NCBI GenBank assembly: GCA_014879345.1
Contig: JACSSI010000245.1
Span: forward strand, 1 to 7,017
DNA length: 7,017 nt
Direction: 5' to 3'
Source: Anaerolineae bacterium
GTDB lineage: Bacteria > Chloroflexota > Anaerolineae > Promineifilales > Promineifilaceae
Every line of letters begins with the position of its first letter. Position 1 is the stretch's first letter. The notes under the pieces were generated by a model. The model made no database searches, was not told where the DNA came from, and saw only the letters and a list, made by a program, of their open reading frames with translations. Made by a program: the position numbers and the translations under genes. Shown in pieces: positions 5,364 to 7,017 of the stretch.

Positions 5364-6572
5364 ATGCACGCAAAACCTTTACTCGCCTTCTCCCTGGCAT
5401 TAATCACGCTCTTCCTCGCTGCTTGCGGCAGTCCCACACCTTCCTTGCCCACCCAGGTTCCCCTGGCCCAACTGCCCACCACAACCGCCACCACCCTGCC
5501 TGCCACCCGCGACCTCACCGCCGAAGCACCCACCGCTCTGCCCACCGAGCCGCCGCCCACCCGTCCCCCTACCGCCACACCGACCCCCGTCACCTCCTGG
5601 GTCACCGTCACCAATCCGGATGAAGGGGCGGAACTTGTCATGGGCAGCGACGTCATCATTCGTGGCCTGGTCGAAAAAGAAGCTGAACACACCATCTGGC
5701 TTTCACTCGTCAGCGCCACCGGCCATCTGCTGGCTGAAGTGCAAGCCCGCGAAGGCGAAACAAGCTGGGAAGCTGGCTTCAACATCCCCCAATCTGTCAG
5801 CGGCACCGCCTTCCTCAATGCCACCGTGCGCAATGAAACGGGCGACAACCTCAGCGAAAACAGCACCCGTGTCAACCTCGTCTTAAACGCCGACACCACC
5901 GACCGCTTCCTTGTTTTTGCCCAACCAGAATTTGGGGAAACGGCCGTTTCCGAATTCAACATCCTCTTCTCCGGCCAGACCAAACTACCCGCTGGCAACC
6001 GTGTCACCATCGAAATCTGGGAAAATTGTCAGGAACCCGTTACCCAGCAAACCTTCATTCTCGGTCGCAGCCCCAACAGCTTCCCCTGGCAAGGCTTCGT
6101 CGTCGTCCCGCGAGATTTAGTAGGACGCGCCTGCGCCGTCGCCACCAGCGGCGAAATCGGCACAGAAACCTGGCGTGAAGCCCAAACCGTCATCGACGTA
6201 CTGCCCCAGGACCACCCCGAAGCCAAAGGCGTCGCCCTCGGCTACCCGCCGCCCAACACCACCATCGCCGCTGGCGAAAGCCTCACCCTCTACGGCACTG
6301 CCTTGAACGTGCGTGAAGGCCCCGTCACCGTCAGCGTTTTGTTGGATAACGGCCGTATGATCGGCCAAAGCGCCACTACCACCGACTACTGGGGCTACTG
6401 GGAAACCGAAGTTACCCTGCCCATCGACGTTCTCGGCACAGCCGAAGTCACCATCACCGCCGGCGAACAAGGCGACGACAACTACGCCGAAACAGAAACC
6501 ATCATCACCATCTCGGAGGCTCCCACACCCACGCCCATCCCCTTGCTGCCTACCTCCACGCCGAGTCAGTAA
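5364..6572 (+). CDS. Secreted lipoprotein with Thr/Pro linker and three predicted beta-sandwich domains
   Basis: A 402-residue exported protein anchored outside the cytoplasmic membrane by lipid. The signal peptide MHAKPLLAFSLALITLFLAAC ends in the lipobox LAAC with Cys21 as the lipidated residue. Residues 22-78 are a Thr/Pro-rich linker that would hold the folded part off the membrane. Three beta-rich segments follow at about 79-175, 180-281 and 290-385. The first (VTVTNPDEGAELVMGSDVIIRG) and third (YPPPNTTIAAGESLTLYGTAL) share a P-x-x-x-x-x-x-x-x-G-x-x-x-x-x-x-G layout, loosely like the Gmad2 Ig-like domain. The second has two cysteines (ENCQ, RACA) that might pair. The tail PTPTPIPLLPTSTPSQ is again Pro/Thr-rich. 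There is no catalytic motif, so a binding or scaffold role is inferred. One AACGGCCGTT copy (5939-5948) and one near-copy (6348-6357) lie inside. Confidence 0.88.
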   Translation: MHAKPLLAFSLALITLFLAACGSPTPSLPTQVPLAQLPTTTATTLPATRDLTAEAPTALPTEPPPTRPPTATPTPVTSWVTVTNPDEGAELVMGSDVIIRGLVEKEAEHTIWLSLVSATGHLLAEVQAREGETSWEAGFNIPQSVSGTAFLNATVRNETGDNLSENSTRVNLVLNADTTDRFLVFAQPEFGETAVSEFNILFSGQTKLPAGNRVTIEIWENCQEPVTQQTFILGRSPNSFPWQGFVVVPRDLVGRACAVATSGEIGTETWREAQTVIDVLPQDHPEAKGVALGYPPPNTTIAAGESLTLYGTALNVREGPVTVSVLLDNGRMIGQSATTTDYWGYWETEVTLPIDVLGTAEVTITAGEQGDDNYAETETIITISEAPTPTPIPLLPTSTPSQ

Positions 6573-6607
6573 GCAGTGAACAGTGAACAGTGAACACTGT
6601 TCACTGC
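6573..6607. terminator. Heptamer-built hairpin after the lipoprotein stop; possible terminator
   Basis: Three CAGTGAA units (6574-6594) are followed directly by CACTGTTCACTG, giving a perfect 12-bp inverted repeat CAGTGAACAGTG-AA-CACTGTTCACTG at 6581-6606. Starting one unit earlier gives an alternative 13-bp stem (6573-6585 with 6595-6607). It begins at the base after the TAA stop. No T-run follows on the plus strand, so it may act as a 3' stabiliser or pause site and not as a classical intrinsic terminator. Confidence 0.4.
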
Positions 6608-6620
6608 CTGACCCGTCCCA

Positions 6621-6649
6621 TTGTCGAAAAATAACGATAACCGTACAAT
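6621..6649 (+). promoter_or_regulatory. Sigma-70-type promoter of kamA
   Basis: TTGTCG at 6621-6626 (four of six to the -35 consensus) and TACAAT at 6644-6649 (five of six to the -10 consensus) are 17 bp apart, the ideal spacing. Transcription would begin near 6656, giving a leader of about 57 bases before the ATG at 6713. Confidence 0.5.
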
Positions 6650-6660
6650 CGCATCAACAT

Positions 6661-6694
6661 CCATTCGCTTCCCACTAGAAAATTTCGCGAATGG
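6661..6694. promoter_or_regulatory. Dyad in the kamA 5' leader (CCATTCGC / GCGAATGG)
   Basis: Perfect 8-bp arms at 6661-6668 and 6687-6694 enclose 18 bases. The dyad begins a few bases after the predicted transcription start and ends four bases before the ribosome site. It could be a repressor operator or a leader stem-loop affecting translation. Confidence 0.45.
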
Positions 6695-6698
6695 TAAA

Positions 6699-6704
6699 AA
6701 GGAG
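6699..6704 (+). promoter_or_regulatory. Strong ribosome binding site of kamA
   Basis: AAGGAG stands eight bases before the ATG at 6713. It is the best Shine-Dalgarno match in the window and implies efficient translation. Confidence 0.85.
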
Positions 6705-6712
6705 TAATTCCC

Positions 6713-7017
6713 ATGGCAAAAGCAACCCCAATCACTGAAACCGTCCACACCCGCGCCCCCTATTGGCACGACATCCCCGACGAAAAATGGATGGATTGGC
6801 GCTGGCAAATGAGCAACCGCCTCAACAGCGTTGAAGAACTGGAACAAGTCATCAAATTAACCGACTCAGAGCGTGAAGCACTTGGCGCTACAGGTCTCTT
6901 CCGCGTTGACATCACCCCCTACTTCGCCAGCCTGATTGACCCTGATGACCCCAACTGCCCCGTGCGCAAACAAATCATTCCCACCGCCCGTGAAATGGTT
7001 CCCTTCGAGTCAATGAT
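6713..7017 (+). CDS. kamA: Lysine 2,3-aminomutase, N-terminal part (3' end missing)
   Basis: A radical-SAM, PLP-dependent enzyme that moves the alpha-amino group of L-lysine to C3, giving beta-lysine, used in lysine fermentation or for making osmolytes such as N-acetyl-beta-lysine. Only the first 101 residues are present. They match the start of the KamA family closely: WMDWRWQMSNRL (26-37), VEELEQVIKLT (40-50) and ITPYFASLIDPDDPNCPVRK followed by Q87 and IIPTAREM (67-95). The CxxxCxxC iron-sulphur motif and the PLP lysine should lie beyond the right edge, so activity cannot be judged here. The related glutamate 2,3-aminomutase shares this N-terminus and is not excluded. The EpmB type is less likely, because the long WxDWxWQ leader suits catabolic or osmolyte LAMs. 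The gene has its own promoter, a leader dyad and a strong ribosome site, so it is probably independent of the lipoprotein gene. Confidence 0.9.
   Translation, partial: MAKATPITETVHTRAPYWHDIPDEKWMDWRWQMSNRLNSVEELEQVIKLTDSEREALGATGLFRVDITPYFASLIDPDDPNCPVRKQIIPTAREMVPFESM

Larger units (their letters stand above)
20..5948. repeat. Eight dispersed copies of the palindrome AACGGCCGTT
   Basis: Exact copies lie at 20-29, 46-55, 191-200, 936-945, 4197-4206, 4914-4923, 5151-5160 and 5939-5948, with a one-mismatch copy at 6348-6357. All fall inside coding regions, and none in about 1.5 kb of gene-free DNA. In six of eight the gene reads it as Thr-Ala-Val. The others read Asn-Gly-Arg (46-55) and Arg-Pro (936-945). 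It behaves like the highly iterated palindromes (such as HIP1) of cyanobacteria. The coordinates given here are the span of the set, not one element. Confidence 0.9.

Noticed and set aside
5229..5369. A 47-codon N-terminal extension of the membrane protein
   Set aside because: Most of it is translated heptamer array (residues such as ANCELSIINCQLLMVNC), and it would overlap the divergent lipoprotein start.
5348..6010. A 220-codon minus-strand open frame opposite the lipoprotein
   Set aside because: It is a Ser/Arg/Val-rich shadow of a gene with a signal peptide, lipobox and ribosome site on the plus strand.

Overview
The window looks like a chromosomal stretch from an environmental bacterium, most likely a member of the Chloroflexota (Anaerolineae or a relative). 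This is inferred, not proven. The clues are the moderately GC-rich coding DNA, a lipoprotein with long Thr/Pro-rich linkers of a kind common in that phylum, and a heavy load of short interspersed repeats. A 10-bp palindrome, AACGGCCGTT, occurs eight times exactly and only inside genes.

Positions 1-5228 carry five genes, all on the minus strand, so the order of reading is right to left. They are a 7-helix membrane protein of unknown function (4578-5228), a NusG/RfaH-family transcription elongation factor (3948-4454), a WbpA-type UDP-sugar 6-dehydrogenase (1939-3261), a GDP-L-fucose synthase (875-1870), and the 5' part of a hypothetical protein with a predicted Ig-like C-terminal half (1-493, cut by the window edge). 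The elongation factor next to two nucleotide-sugar genes is the usual layout of a surface-polysaccharide locus, where a NusG paralogue helps RNA polymerase through the long operon. The dehydrogenase would make a UDP-uronic acid-type sugar and the synthase GDP-L-fucose, both precursors for a capsule, exopolysaccharide or glycan. No glycosyltransferase, flippase or polymerase lies inside the window.

Between the elongation factor and the dehydrogenase is a 686-bp gene-free leader (3262-3947) full of inverted repeats: at least seven dyads, two of them resembling widespread interspersed repeats. The second gene-free stretch (494-874) holds an 11-bp tandem repeat, a common interspersed repeat and a heptamer array.

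From 5364 to the right edge the genes run on the plus strand. A secreted lipoprotein with three predicted beta-sandwich domains (5364-6572) is followed by a hairpin, a good sigma-70-type promoter, a dyad in the 5' leader, and the start of lysine 2,3-aminomutase, kamA (6713-7017, cut by the edge).

The most unusual properties are repeat-based. They are the coding-restricted palindrome, four intergenic arrays of degenerate 7-bp units (related to TTCACAA, TTGACAA or TTCACTG), one of which supplies the last codons of the fucose synthase gene, and the hairpin-rich leader just downstream of an elongation-factor gene.
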